NCBI RefSeq assembly: GCF_022810305.1
Contig: NZ_JALGQH010000013.1
Location: 1-64,000, forward strand
Source: Rhodococcus sp. ARC_M6
GTDB lineage: Bacteria > Actinomycetota > Actinomycetes > Mycobacteriales > Mycobacteriaceae
DNA length: 64,000 nucleotides
Direction: 5' to 3'
The notes under the pieces: model-generated
Databases searched by the model: none
What the model was told of the DNA's origin: nothing
Seen by the model: the letters and a program-made list of their open reading frames with translations, nothing else
In this document: piece by piece, positions 15,588 to 24,834 of the stretch
How positions within the stretch are numbered: position 1 is the first letter of the stretch
Layout of the letters: each line of letters opens with the position of its first letter
Translations under genes and position numbers: made by a program

Positions 15588-17822
15588 TCAGCGTGGCAAT
15601 CCCAGCACACGCTGAGCGATGACATTGAGCTGAATCTCGATGGTGCCGCCGCCGATCAGGACGGCCGGAACACCGAGGTAGTCCTGAACATACGGCTCTT
15701 CCGGACTTCCCACCGCGCCCAGCGGCCCGAGCAGACCAACCAACGCACGGGACCCGTCGCGCTGTGCTATTGCGTGGAAGACCTTCTGCACACTGGTCGC
15801 CGATCCAGTCGTGTCCTCCGTTCCGTGCAATCGTTGCAGGACGCTCATCAGATTCATCGCTCCCACGGACAGCTCGCGGCCGGTGTTGCGTCCGAGAACT
15901 CGAACCACCTCGTCGCGGGTACTCCCGTACTCTCCCCCGTCGAGCAATTGCCGGACTGTGTCCGCGGATCCGTGTCCGAACTTGGCCGTGCCCATCTTGA
16001 GTCGCTCGTTCGACAACGTGGTGACGGCCAGTCGCCAGCCGTCGCCCGGTCCGGCGACGACGCAGTCGTCGGGTACGAACACGTCGTCGAAGAAGACCTC
16101 GTTGAATTCCCAGACTCCGGTGGCCTGCTGCAGCGGGCGGACGTCGACGCCGGTGGAGTTCATGTCGATCAAGCAGTAGGTGAGGCCGGCATGTTTCTTC
16201 ACGTCCGCGTCGGTTCGGGCCAAGCAGACGCCCCAGTCCGCTTCCCTCGCTTGCGAATTCCAGACCTTCTGACCCGAAAGCACCCAACCGCCGTCGACCT
16301 TGCGGGCCTTGGTGGACAGACCGGCGAGGTCCGATCCAGCTCCCGGCTCGGAAAACAGCTGGCACCACACGAGTTCACCTCGCAGCGTCGTTGGCACGAA
16401 CCTCTTCTGCTGTTCCTCGGTGCCCTGCGCGATCAGGGTGGGCAACACCCACTCGGCAATTCCCGTGTCGGGCTGAACAAGTCCCCGTTGCGCAAACTCG
16501 TCACCGATGACAGCTTGCTCCAACGGTCCGGCGTCGAGGCCGAAGGGCTGCGGGTAGTGAGGCGCGGTCAAGCCTTCGGCAGCGAGTCGGGCGCGGCGGG
16601 CGCCGCCGCGTGACGGTGCCCACCCTTCCGTCGCGACCTCGTCTTCCGGGAGTGCGAGAATATCGTCGAGAACCTCGCCGACGCGTACTCGCAAGTCCGG
16701 CAACGTGTCCTGATCCACAAAAGAAAAGTCGCGAGTGGCATGTTGCGCTACCTCGCCAAGTCGCTTGGACCATTCGTCCTCGGTGCCGACGACGGACGCG
16801 ATGCTCACGGCCCGCCGCCAGTACAGGTGCACGTCGTGCTCCCAGGTGAATCCGATGCCGCCGAGCAGGCTGATGCAATCGAGGGCCTGGTCGATCCCGG
16901 ATGGGGCGGCATTGAGCGCCGCCTGCGCTGCTACCAGTTGCTGCTGATCGGACGTTCCCTCGGCAGCCCGGGCTGCGTCCCACGCTGCAGCACAAGCAAT
17001 CTGCGAGCGGACGAGCATCAGCGCAGCCTTGTGCTGGACTGCCTGGAAACTGCCCACCGGACGCCCGAACTGGTGTCGCGTGCGCACATAGTCCACCGCG
17101 GTTTCCAGACACCAGGCTGCGATCCCGCTGGCCTCCGCCCCCAACAACGCCGTGACGATGAGGTCGACACGCACCTGGTCGATGCCTGCCAGTACCTGGT
17201 TCTGAGCGATCGAATGGCCGGCAAGTTCGAGCCGTCCTACTGACCTTGTCAGATCGAGGGCGTCGCAAGGTGTCACTGTCGCAGTCGCAGACGCCCCGGC
17301 CCCGTCGAGCCAGAACCACAGGTTCACGTCAGGCGCATCTACATCTGCCGCGCGCACGAGAAACTTGGCCGCACCAGGTAATCCGAGTGTCGGATCCGAA
17401 AGACCGTCCACAACCCAGCCGGTGGCCGTCTGGCGTGCCGTCAACCGATTCCCCGCAACGATCGCGCCGGTGGAACCCTCACTGAACGCGAGGAGCAGAT
17501 CGCCGGCACCACTCGAGGCCGTCGCCGCAACAGCACTCGCAATCACGGTCGGCACATAATGTCCGGGGAACATGGACTTGCCGAACTGCTCGACCACTAC
17601 CGCGAGAACATCAAGCCCGCACTCCGAACCGTCAACGGACTCCGGCAAGTGCATGTTGTGCCATCCTTGACGCACCACCGCATCCCACACCATGCCGGGT
17701 CCGCTACCAGCAGACAACGCGTCGACATGAGTCCTGGTCTCGGCGATCGGCGCGGTCCGTCGGGCAAATGCCGCAACAGAATTCGCCAGCGCCTGCTGAT
17801 CCTCGTTGATCGGTAGAGCCAT
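15588..17822 (-). CDS. Two-domain acyl-CoA dehydrogenase (FadE-type fusion)
   Basis: The 744-residue protein is twice the length of an ordinary acyl-CoA dehydrogenase (about 380) and carries two such domains: an N-terminal one (from MALPINEDQQALANSVAAFA) and a C-terminal one (EWVLPTLIAQGTEEQQKRFV, CQLFSEPGAGSDLAGLSTKA). The second has the substrate and FAD loops; the first keeps VYFxGGIGFTWEHD-like sequence (LLGGIGFTWEHDVHLYWRRA), so catalytic residues may be split between the halves. Actinobacterial relatives of this size act on acyl-CoA or steroid side-chain CoA esters. It follows the SDR gene by 8 bases, the last gene of the operon. Confidence 0.88.
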   Translation of the reverse strand: MALPINEDQQALANSVAAFARRTAPIAETRTHVDALSAGSGPGMVWDAVVRQGWHNMHLPESVDGSECGLDVLAVVVEQFGKSMFPGHYVPTVIASAVAATASSGAGDLLLAFSEGSTGAIVAGNRLTARQTATGWVVDGLSDPTLGLPGAAKFLVRAADVDAPDVNLWFWLDGAGASATATVTPCDALDLTRSVGRLELAGHSIAQNQVLAGIDQVRVDLIVTALLGAEASGIAAWCLETAVDYVRTRHQFGRPVGSFQAVQHKAALMLVRSQIACAAAWDAARAAEGTSDQQQLVAAQAALNAAPSGIDQALDCISLLGGIGFTWEHDVHLYWRRAVSIASVVGTEDEWSKRLGEVAQHATRDFSFVDQDTLPDLRVRVGEVLDDILALPEDEVATEGWAPSRGGARRARLAAEGLTAPHYPQPFGLDAGPLEQAVIGDEFAQRGLVQPDTGIAEWVLPTLIAQGTEEQQKRFVPTTLRGELVWCQLFSEPGAGSDLAGLSTKARKVDGGWVLSGQKVWNSQAREADWGVCLARTDADVKKHAGLTYCLIDMNSTGVDVRPLQQATGVWEFNEVFFDDVFVPDDCVVAGPGDGWRLAVTTLSNERLKMGTAKFGHGSADTVRQLLDGGEYGSTRDEVVRVLGRNTGRELSVGAMNLMSVLQRLHGTEDTTGSATSVQKVFHAIAQRDGSRALVGLLGPLGAVGSPEEPYVQDYLGVPAVLIGGGTIEIQLNVIAQRVLGLPR

Positions 17823-17830
17823 CAGTCCTC

Positions 17831-18778
17831 CTATTTCACGTGCATGGTGGTGAGCTTGGTGGAGAGTTCCCACAGATCGGCGGCGGTCGTGGGGTCGGTC
17901 GCATGGGCACTGGCCGCGCCGACGCTGCAGTCCGCGAGATAGCCACCGCCGATGGAATCGAGCTCGGGCGCGATTGCACCCCAGACCGATGTCGCTGCGG
18001 CAGCCGGGATGGACTTGAGATTCGAGAGTGAATTCGACGTCCCCGACGCCAGACGCTTCATCTCGGCCATGTCTTCTCGAGACATGTGACGCGCGATTCC
18101 GGTGGCGCACACCCCCGGATGAACTGCGAATGCATGCACACCGTCCCCTCCGACCCGTCGTTCGAGTTCGACGGTCATCAGCACGTTCGCCGACTTGGAC
18201 TGCCCGTAGGCAACAAACTTGTCGTAGGCGCGGCGTTCGAAATTCGGATCGGCGAGATCAACCGGGTGAGCCCGATGTGCGTCGGAAGACACCGTGATCA
18301 CTCGGGCCGCTCGACCGGATTTATCGGCGGTAGCTACCAACATCGGCAACAGCGCGGTGGTCAGCGCAAAGTGACCGAGGTGGTTGGTACCGAACTGACG
18401 CTCGAAACCGTCCCGAGTGTGCTCGAACGGCGTGTACATCACCCCCGCATTGTTAATCAGAACGTCCACCGTCATAGATCGTTCCGACAGTCGATCTACC
18501 AGTGCGCCAATACTTTCCACGTCACCGAGATCAACCTCGAAAACATCCAACTCGGCGGTGGGGTGCGCGGCGCGGATTCGAGTCGCCACTGTCCCCGCAG
18601 CAGAAATGTCACGCGCGGTGAGGACGACGTGGGCACCAGCACCGGCGAGGGCTCGGGCCGTCTCCGCGCCCAGTCCACTCGAAGCGCCGGTGACGACAAC
18701 GGTTCGACCGGTCAGGTCAACGCCCGCGAGGACATCGCCGGTGGTGAGCGCCGGAACGTCTGTAGGCTGCGACGTCAT
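17831..18778 (-). CDS. Short-chain dehydrogenase/reductase
   Basis: The 315-residue product is a classical-type SDR with a Rossmann GxxxGxG (TGASSGLGAE, about residues 31-40), NNAGVMYTP, and the catalytic YxxxK in FVAYGQSKSAN (about 195). It oxidises or reduces a hydroxy/keto group with NAD(P)H. The ATG at 18778 overlaps the hydratase stop (ATGA), and a GGAGG site lies 10 bases upstream. In this operon it is most likely the hydroxyacyl-CoA or keto-reduction step after the hydratase. Substrate is not known. Confidence 0.9.
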   Translation of the reverse strand: MTSQPTDVPALTTGDVLAGVDLTGRTVVVTGASSGLGAETARALAGAGAHVVLTARDISAAGTVATRIRAAHPTAELDVFEVDLGDVESIGALVDRLSERSMTVDVLINNAGVMYTPFEHTRDGFERQFGTNHLGHFALTTALLPMLVATADKSGRAARVITVSSDAHRAHPVDLADPNFERRAYDKFVAYGQSKSANVLMTVELERRVGGDGVHAFAVHPGVCATGIARHMSREDMAEMKRLASGTSNSLSNLKSIPAAAATSVWGAIAPELDSIGGGYLADCSVGAASAHATDPTTAADLWELSTKLTTMHVK

Positions 18779-19587
18779 TTCGGCGCAACCTCCTGCCATT
18801 CCTCGGACAGTTTCGAAACCCATTGGGGGTCACGCTTTTCCAAATAGGCACCGACACCCTCAGCGGCGTCGGGTTTGCCCATGACCCGCAAGTGCAATTC
18901 AGTCTCGAGTTCCGCCACCCGTTCAGGTTCGAATCCCCGCCGTGCGGTCTGCCACAGGAGGCGTTTGGACAACGCTGCCGACATCGGCGCAACATTTACC
19001 GCGATATCACGGGCGATGTCCAATGCGGCGGGCAACACCTCGTCGGCCGGCAGACAACGGCTTCCCAGGCCCAATCGCACGGCCTCGGCACCGTTGAATG
19101 TGCGACCGGTCAACAGAATATCTGCCGCGACCGCCATCCCCGCGATGTGCGGAACTGTCCAGTGCGACATGCCGTCCGGCAGCACGCCCCGCCGAACCTG
19201 CGGTATCGAGTACTTGGCGTTATCGGCGAAGATCCGAATGTCTGCCTGCATCGCGATAGTCAAGCCGATTCCGATCGCATGCCCGTTCACCGCGGCGATA
19301 ACAGGCTTACGAAGATCGAAGGCGGGCGGATTCACGGGAGACGCCGTGAACGTGTCAGCCGGAGCGTCGAAGGTATCTGCGCCGCCACCGAGATCCGCGC
19401 CCGCGCAAAATGCCGGAGGTGCGCCGGTCAGCACGATCGCGCGAACCGCGTCGTCGTCATCGAGGGCGCGGTAGGCCGCTCCCAGCGCCCGACCCATCAC
19501 CCCGGTGAACGCATTGCGCTGCTTCGGACGATTGAGCGTAATGACGGCGACGCCACAGTCAACTTCCACCGATAGCCCCGTTGTCAT
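18775..19587 (-). CDS. Enoyl-CoA hydratase/isomerase family protein
   Basis: The 270-residue product is a crotonase: VAVITLNRPKQRNAFTG, the oxyanion-hole loops FCAGADLGGGAD and AVNGHAIGIGLTIAMQAD, and RRGVLPDGMSHWTVP, where most hydratases carry a catalytic Glu that is here replaced by RRGV/PDGM; the second Glu position is therefore uncertain. It hydrates or isomerises an unsaturated acyl-CoA. The ATG at 19587 overlaps the LLM stop (ATGA). An upstream in-frame start would read back into the LLM gene without a better site. Confidence 0.88.
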   Translation of the reverse strand: MTTGLSVEVDCGVAVITLNRPKQRNAFTGVMGRALGAAYRALDDDDAVRAIVLTGAPPAFCAGADLGGGADTFDAPADTFTASPVNPPAFDLRKPVIAAVNGHAIGIGLTIAMQADIRIFADNAKYSIPQVRRGVLPDGMSHWTVPHIAGMAVAADILLTGRTFNGAEAVRLGLGSRCLPADEVLPAALDIARDIAVNVAPMSAALSKRLLWQTARRGFEPERVAELETELHLRVMGKPDAAEGVGAYLEKRDPQWVSKLSEEWQEVAPK

Positions 19588-20597
19588 TGATCCACCTCGA
19601 GCGCTGAAATCATCTCCGCGATATGTTGATCCACCACCGGATAGCCCGGGAAATAGCAGCACACACGATCAGCATGGCCTCCGAAGCGCGCGATGATCTT
19701 TGCTGCACATTCTTCGGGAGTTCCCACCACCGCAATGGCGTTCATCATGTCGCGATCAATCAGGTCTCTCATCGCGTCGAATTCGCGATTCCGCGCCAGC
19801 GAATTGAGTTCCGGTTGAACGTCTTCCCACCCGTCAACCTCGAGCACCGGCCGATACGCCGGGGTGGATGCGTAGAACCCGAGCAGGCTCCGGACCCCAC
19901 GCTCGGCAGCATCCAGTTCATCGGGCGTGCGACCGACACCGACCAGAACCTGGGGGTAGATCGCCAGGTCCGATTGCGTGCGCTCGCCCAGTGCGAGCCC
20001 CTCCTCGATCGCGGGCATCGTACGTTCCCGAAAGTGCCGGGCACTGTTGAAGGGCATGACGAGCAATCCGTCCGCCACCTCCGCTGCCGCCCGAGTCATC
20101 AAGGGACCCAAAGCTCCCAGACAAATTTCCGGCCTGCCGTACGGATTTGGGCCGGGGTCGAATGTCGGGGGCATGAAGGTGTGCCGCGTAAACTCGCCGA
20201 CGAAGTCGAGTGGTGAACGTTCCTCCCACGCAGTGAAGATCGCCTTGACCGCCAAAACCGACTCCCGCATCCGGGCCGCCGGACGCGACCATTCGGTGCC
20301 GTAACGTCGCTCGATGTGCGGACGTACCTGCGAGCCCAAGCCCAGCCGGAATCGTCCCCGACTCAAGGACTGTAGGTCATTCGCGACATGAGCCAGATGT
20401 AACGGGCTGCGGGGCAACGCAATTGCCACGTTAGTCATCAGGTCTGTTTGGACGGCACCCGACGCCGCGACGAGCGGGACGAACACGTCGTGCGCTCCCT
20501 CGAACGTGAAAAGGCCGTCTGCGCCCAGGGCGACCAGTTCTTTCGCCCGTGCTGCCGCATCCTCGGGTCGGCCATTCAACTGAAGGTCGATCTTCAC
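19584..20597 (-). CDS. LLM-family, probably F420-dependent oxidoreductase
   Basis: The 337-residue product is a luciferase-like monooxygenase of the kind common in mycolate-containing actinobacteria (TIGR03617-like): FEGAHDVFVPLVAAS, LARSLGLGSQVRPHIERRYG-like sequence (FRLGLGSQVRPHIERRYG) and ICLGALGPLMTRAAAEVADG. These use F420 or FMN to reduce or oxygenate small substrates. It starts at GTG 20597 inside the stop of the TetR gene (GTGA). Its role beside beta-oxidation enzymes is unknown; it could prepare an unusual acyl substrate. Confidence 0.88.
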   Translation of the reverse strand: MKIDLQLNGRPEDAAARAKELVALGADGLFTFEGAHDVFVPLVAASGAVQTDLMTNVAIALPRSPLHLAHVANDLQSLSRGRFRLGLGSQVRPHIERRYGTEWSRPAARMRESVLAVKAIFTAWEERSPLDFVGEFTRHTFMPPTFDPGPNPYGRPEICLGALGPLMTRAAAEVADGLLVMPFNSARHFRERTMPAIEEGLALGERTQSDLAIYPQVLVGVGRTPDELDAAERGVRSLLGFYASTPAYRPVLEVDGWEDVQPELNSLARNREFDAMRDLIDRDMMNAIAVVGTPEECAAKIIARFGGHADRVCCYFPGYPVVDQHIAEMISALEVDQ

Positions 20598-21211
20598 TTA
20601 TGCACCGCTTTCATCTCGCGCGTCTCGGTGGCGTGCGCAGCCAACACGAACAGGGAACCCGCAAGCGAATCGACAAAGTCGTCTTCGTCCTCGGTACCTC
20701 TGGTCAACCCGCGCATTGTCGTTGCACCGGACATCAAGTCGAACAGGAACATCGCGTCTACGCCGGCCGGTACTTCGCCTCTGGCTGCGGCACCTTCGAG
20801 CAGACCTTGGAAGGCCTTACGGACCGGCGCACCGATCGCCAGCAGTCGTTGACGGGCCTCGTGGCTTTGCGAATCGGCAAGTAGGCCCGGCACACCGGCG
20901 CGCGCAGCCGGACGCGCAGCACGAACGAGGAAAACACGTACCCAGAGGGCAAGATCGGTCCGGAGGTCACCGGATTCATCAGGCAGCGGGTGCCCTCCCG
21001 TGCCATGCACTGCCTCCTCGATCAAAGCCTCCCGCGTAGGCCACCGACGATAGATAACAGGCGTATTCACGCCGGCCAGACGCGCGATCGCCGCAATCGT
21101 TGTCTGTTGGTAGCCGACATCTGCCAGGAGTCGACGTGCTGCAACGAGCACTGCCTGATCCTTGCTCAGGTCACGCGGACGTCCAGGGCGCAGTTGGATC
21201 TCGGAATTCAC
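20594..21211 (-). CDS. TetR-family regulator heading the lipid operon
   Basis: The 205-residue product has a TetR HTH at about residues 17-62 (AARRLLADVGYQQTTIAAIA, LAGVNTPVIYRRWPTREALI) and a C-terminal ligand domain. It is the first gene of a five-gene operon of fatty-acid-type enzymes, so it probably represses its own transcript and is released by an acyl-CoA. GTG at 21211 has no clear Shine-Dalgarno site; a leaderless mRNA is likely. Palindromes TTAC-ATA-GTAA and TAACGTTA lie just upstream. Confidence 0.88.
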   Translation of the reverse strand: MNSEIQLRPGRPRDLSKDQAVLVAARRLLADVGYQQTTIAAIARLAGVNTPVIYRRWPTREALIEEAVHGTGGHPLPDESGDLRTDLALWVRVFLVRAARPAARAGVPGLLADSQSHEARQRLLAIGAPVRKAFQGLLEGAAARGEVPAGVDAMFLFDLMSGATTMRGLTRGTEDEDDFVDSLAGSLFVLAAHATETREMKAVHK

Positions 21212-21213
21212 TA

Positions 21214-21236
21214 TTACATAGTAACTCGTAACGTTA
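21214..21236. promoter_or_regulatory. Candidate TetR operator of the lipid operon
   Basis: TTAC-ATA-GTAA (21214-21224) and TAACGTTA (21229-21236) are adjacent dyads within 26 bases of the TetR start. Their position at an apparently leaderless start means that a bound repressor would cover the transcription start. The assignment is inference. Confidence 0.5.
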
Positions 21237-21298
21237 TTATTCCGTGGAGATTTGCAACTATTTAAGTAGCGCGCCTGAAGCCTTCACCACTCGTTTGC

Positions 21299-21769
21299 CT
21301 ACTTTCCGGGCGCTCCGTACACGTGATCCGCGCGCAGGCTCAGAATCTGGCGGCGCTCGGCGACCATGGCGCGGCGGTAGTCCTCCCAATCAGGATGCTC
21401 CTGGCCACTGATGTCGCGGTACAACTCGACCAGCGCATCAGCAACCTCGTCATGCGGGTCCGCCGCCACCGGAGTCAGTTCGGCCAGCCCCTCGATCACC
21501 GCATAACTCCAGAAATCCGGCGCGCTGACATGTAGCGATACACGCGGGTCCCGGGCAGCATTTTTGCTCTTCGCGCGGTCTGCCGTAATCGACACCGATG
21601 CAATTCGCGACTCTGCGTCCCAGGAAAAAATTATGTTGGACAGCTGAGGTCGACCGTCGCGTTTGATTGTCACCAAGACTCCATGTTTCCCTTTGGCAAC
21701 AAGCTCGAGCAACGTGTCCCGGATTTCGGTGTTGTCAGTCATAGTTCGATCAACCACGACGGAGTTCAC
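21299..21769 (-). CDS. PPOX-class, probably F420-dependent flavin-fold protein
   Basis: The 156-residue product belongs to the pyridoxamine-5'-phosphate-oxidase fold family of actinobacteria (Rv1155-like): GKHGVLVTIKRDGRPQLSNI, RIASVSITADRAKSKNAARD and VSLHVSAPDFWSYAVIEGLA. Members bind F420 or FMN and reduce small molecules. GTG at 21769 with AGGAA 6 bases upstream is preferred over ATG at 21742. It is monocistronic on the minus strand, ahead of the lipid operon, which also contains a possible F420 enzyme. Confidence 0.85.
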   Translation of the reverse strand: MNSVVVDRTMTDNTEIRDTLLELVAKGKHGVLVTIKRDGRPQLSNIIFSWDAESRIASVSITADRAKSKNAARDPRVSLHVSAPDFWSYAVIEGLAELTPVAADPHDEVADALVELYRDISGQEHPDWEDYRRAMVAERRQILSLRADHVYGAPGK

Positions 21770-21850
21770 GTTGTTCCTGACGTCGGGCTGTGACTCCCGG
21801 AATTATTGGCACGTTTGCGCCAAATGATTTCCCTTGCCATCCAACGTCAT

Positions 21851-22453
21851 TCAGAAGTAGCGGTCGGGATCGGTGGCGGCGTACGGGGCAACGGCTACTG
21901 CATCGATCCGCGGATCTGCGATGAGAAGTTCGATCGCCTCGGCCGGCCCTCCGATCACTGCGAAGTCAGGATCGATATCGTTTGCGACACACCACGCGTG
22001 ATCCGACGGCCAGATGAACGCCGGGTCAGCGCCAGACGCACCGCGCGGACTGAACTGAGCATCGCGGCCCCAGTCCTTCCAATCCGTGAGTGCACCGCGG
22101 AACAGCCAGTAGTCACGGTTAGGGATCTTCACCATCGGAACGTCATCGCCGATGACCTCACATCCCCAACCGTCCCACAAGCAGAAGTAGCAGTTGTCGG
22201 GTGTGGAGGTGTAGTGGGACAGTATCTCCAGGACAACTGTGAACTGCTCGGATTCGGTGTTGTCCTCGTACCAACTGTCTACAAAGCCCACATCAGTTGT
22301 CTTCTGGCCCTCGAAGGGGGCGTCGGGAAGGAACCGGAGCCTCGCATAGGCCGGAAACCCGACCGGACCCTTCACGGAAAGTTGGTACCACGGCATATCC
22401 TGCCCAACCAACCAATCGGACGCCGATATGTCGGTACACACGCTCAGGCTCAT
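21851..22453 (-). CDS. Hypothetical protein (200 aa)
   Basis: ATG at 22453 follows GGGAAG with a 9-base spacer. The soluble product is Trp- and Asp-rich (DNCYFCLWDGWGCEVIGDD, DYWLFRGALTDWKDWGRDAQ, FIWPSDHAWCVANDIDPDFA). I recognise only a family of actinobacterial proteins of unknown function that pair a CxxC with repeated WDGWG-like strings. Nothing in the context gives a role; the neighbours on both sides are unrelated. Confidence 0.65.
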   Translation of the reverse strand: MSLSVCTDISASDWLVGQDMPWYQLSVKGPVGFPAYARLRFLPDAPFEGQKTTDVGFVDSWYEDNTESEQFTVVLEILSHYTSTPDNCYFCLWDGWGCEVIGDDVPMVKIPNRDYWLFRGALTDWKDWGRDAQFSPRGASGADPAFIWPSDHAWCVANDIDPDFAVIGGPAEAIELLIADPRIDAVAVAPYAATDPDRYF

Positions 22454-22663
22454 CCGCTTATTCTTCCCGGACAATCTGCCAACCGTTCACATCTGAGTAC
22501 AACGACACGCCACCACATCAAATGTCTCCCGATTCCCTACGGCACCCAACAATCGAGCTGAAATGGTAGACAAATAGAACAACGTCACTGTCCGGGCTGA
22601 CAGACTGCGATCTGAAAAAGTACTTCGGGAATCATTACCGAATCCCGCGGCTACTCTGACAAT

Positions 22664-23260
22664 GTGCGAAGAATGAGAGGTCACCGTGACAACAAGCTTC
22701 TCAGAACACATCCGCCTGGACTCGGCTTCGCTCTCGCCCCAGTCCCGTTCCTAGCCCTGCTCGCTGGGGTCCGTTACGACTGGTGGCGATACTCCCGTCC
22801 CGCAGTTATCCTCCTCGAAGCTGCAACGGTTGGGATAGCTCTTCTAGGGTTGACTGTTGTCGGCTCACTCTGGATCTTCCGGTCCTACGGTTACTGGAAA
22901 CGTGAGCAGCAGTTGTCGTGGCGAATCGGGCTTGCCCCACTGGTCGTGGCGTCGACAGCCTTGGTGTTTGTGCTGGTTCCGACGCCGACGGAGAGCGCCT
23001 TCGACCGGGCTCGGGGCGAGATGGAGCAACTCGCAGACTCGATGCAGCAGAACCAGACACCCTATACCGGCCGAAGAACCGTGATCGACGTACTCGAGTT
23101 CCACGTCTATATCAGAGAGGACAACTGCGTGTATTTCGCCGACCTCGAGCAGAGCGTCGTACTCAATGCCGGGTGGATATACACGGCGAACTGCGCCCCG
23201 AACCCGGACCAATTCGGTCGTTATAACGTGGTTGCTGACAACTGGTACGCATTTCCGTAA
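22664..23260 (+). CDS. Membrane protein, unknown function
   Basis: The 198-residue product has three hydrophobic segments (about residues 22-36, 48-70, 90-106), then a ~90-residue extracytoplasmic-looking domain with two Cys (NCVYFADLEQ, TANCAPNP). GTG at 22664 sits 7 bases after TACTCT, a possible -10 box, which would make the message leaderless; ATG at 22673 is the alternative. No family is recognised. The next gene, an unrelated hypothetical, follows after 138 bases. Confidence 0.65.
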   Translation: MRRMRGHRDNKLLRTHPPGLGFALAPVPFLALLAGVRYDWWRYSRPAVILLEAATVGIALLGLTVVGSLWIFRSYGYWKREQQLSWRIGLAPLVVASTALVFVLVPTPTESAFDRARGEMEQLADSMQQNQTPYTGRRTVIDVLEFHVYIREDNCVYFADLEQSVVLNAGWIYTANCAPNPDQFGRYNVVADNWYAFP

Positions 23261-23398
23261 GTAGCGGCCACGCAACAGGCCGGCAGGAGGCACCCCTGTA
23301 CGGAGCGTGCACAGCAGAATCGAGCAGCTCAACAGCCTCATTGAGATCCTCGAAAGTGCAGGTGCCCAGCCGGTTTCACGAAGACTCAAGGAGTCAGA

Positions 23399-23863
23399 AT
23401 GGAAATACGAGACACGGAAGGGCTTGTCATTCGCCTCTACCCTGACTATGGCCATCCCAGTTCTCTCTGGCCTTCGAAGGAACTGGTAAGAATCAGCCGG
23501 CCGAGGCAGCCGTACGTTCTCCCCAGCCAAATTGGGATTCACGATGCTCTGGGAAAGAAGATACTGGCGTGGACTGACCGCTTCCAAAAGTTTTTCGTGG
23601 AGGAGGTCGACGGTTTCGCATCGCGTCCGCGTTGGCTTCCCGGGATAAATGTCTTCGACTGGTATGACGAGGGCTACGAAATTATTGAGGAGCTTCGCGC
23701 ACAGTTCCCCGACGTGCAGGTTAAGCCCCAATTTGCGCAGTATGTTTTTTCGGCTAACGAGCGCCGGGAAAGCATGGGGCTATTGCCGATCAGCCTTCCC
23801 AACGAACCGAAGGCTGGGTATATAAGCATTTCTGATGTCCTGCACCCCAAGGGACCGAAATAG
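23399..23863 (+). CDS. Hypothetical protein (154 aa)
   Basis: AAGGAG lies 5 bases before ATG at 23399. The product is soluble and aromatic-rich (GLVIRLYPDYGHPSSLWPSK, INVFDWYDEGYEIIEELRAQ). The C-terminal third has a regular alternation of charged and hydrophobic residues. No domain is recognised. It lies between the membrane protein and a PhzF gene; the gaps (138 and 104 bases) do not force co-transcription. Confidence 0.6.
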   Translation: MEIRDTEGLVIRLYPDYGHPSSLWPSKELVRISRPRQPYVLPSQIGIHDALGKKILAWTDRFQKFFVEEVDGFASRPRWLPGINVFDWYDEGYEIIEELRAQFPDVQVKPQFAQYVFSANERRESMGLLPISLPNEPKAGYISISDVLHPKGPK

Positions 23864-23967
23864 TCGACGCGTGACCTACAAGTCAATTCCGAGTCACGGC
23901 GTCGGGCAGTCCAGTTCCGAGAATCCGGCCCTTCCCGCACCGCATTTCCTCGGTGGAGAATAGATCC

Positions 23968-24834
23968 ATGGCCCTCACACCCGATATCCTTCGCTACACC
24001 GCGTTCAGTTCCGATCCCGCCGGCGGCAATCCCGCAGGAATCCTTTTGGATGCCCGCGGAATCGACGATCAAGAGTTGCAGGCAATCGCGACTCACATCG
24101 GATATCCGGAGACCGCCTTCATTACCGAACCAGGGTCTGCAGAGAACCAGCAGCACAGCACAATTCGATACTTCTCCCCCATTTCGGAGATCCCGTTTTG
24201 CGGTCACGCCACCATCGCCACCGCCGTGGCACTCACCGAACGTGACTGCGCCGGCACCTTCGTGTTCGAGACTTCCGTTGGGCCGGTGCCGATCACGACC
24301 CAGATCGACGAGTCAGGCATCCGTGCCACTTTCACCAGCGTCGAACCGTCGGTGACGGATATCGACCATGCTGTACTCACCGCCCTACTGGGACTCGTCG
24401 GTCTCGACTCCTCGGCCATCGACACCGACTTCCCTCCTCGACTGTCCTATGCCGGCAACACCCATCCCGTAGTGGTTCTTCGGGACCAGTCGACATTCGA
24501 CCAGTTCACCTTCGACCCGTCGACAATGCGCGGACTGATGGATGCGCAAGGCTGGCCTGGGACCGTGACATTCCTGCATCGATTGGACGACAACACCTTC
24601 GAAGCGCGGAACCTTTTCCCCGCCGGCGACATCATTGAAGATCCGGCAACAGGATCCGCCGCAGCCTCGACGGGCGGATACCTTCGTGCTCTCGATCCCG
24701 CAAACACTCCCCGCCGCATCACCATTCACCAGGGCCGGCATGTCGGTAGGCCAAGCATCCTGCTGGTCGACATTCCGACGCAGGGCGGTATCTCGGTGAC
24801 GGGAACAGCGGTCCCGATCACCGCAGCCGACTGA
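23968..24834 (+). CDS. PhzF-family isomerase
   Basis: The 288-residue product has the PhzF/diaminopimelate-epimerase-like fold: YTAFSSDPAGGNPAGILLDA, ETAFITEPG, ISEIPFCGHATIATAVAL and EDPATGSAAASTGGYL. The conserved Glu in the first lobe (FITEP) and the DPATGSA loop are the expected active-site parts. Members isomerise small acids; phenazine PhzF is only one example. Here no phenazine genes are near, so the substrate is unknown. The gene overlaps the start of the downstream lipoprotein gene by one base (TGATG), indicating coupling. Confidence 0.88.
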   Translation: MALTPDILRYTAFSSDPAGGNPAGILLDARGIDDQELQAIATHIGYPETAFITEPGSAENQQHSTIRYFSPISEIPFCGHATIATAVALTERDCAGTFVFETSVGPVPITTQIDESGIRATFTSVEPSVTDIDHAVLTALLGLVGLDSSAIDTDFPPRLSYAGNTHPVVVLRDQSTFDQFTFDPSTMRGLMDAQGWPGTVTFLHRLDDNTFEARNLFPAGDIIEDPATGSAAASTGGYLRALDPANTPRRITIHQGRHVGRPSILLVDIPTQGGISVTGTAVPITAAD

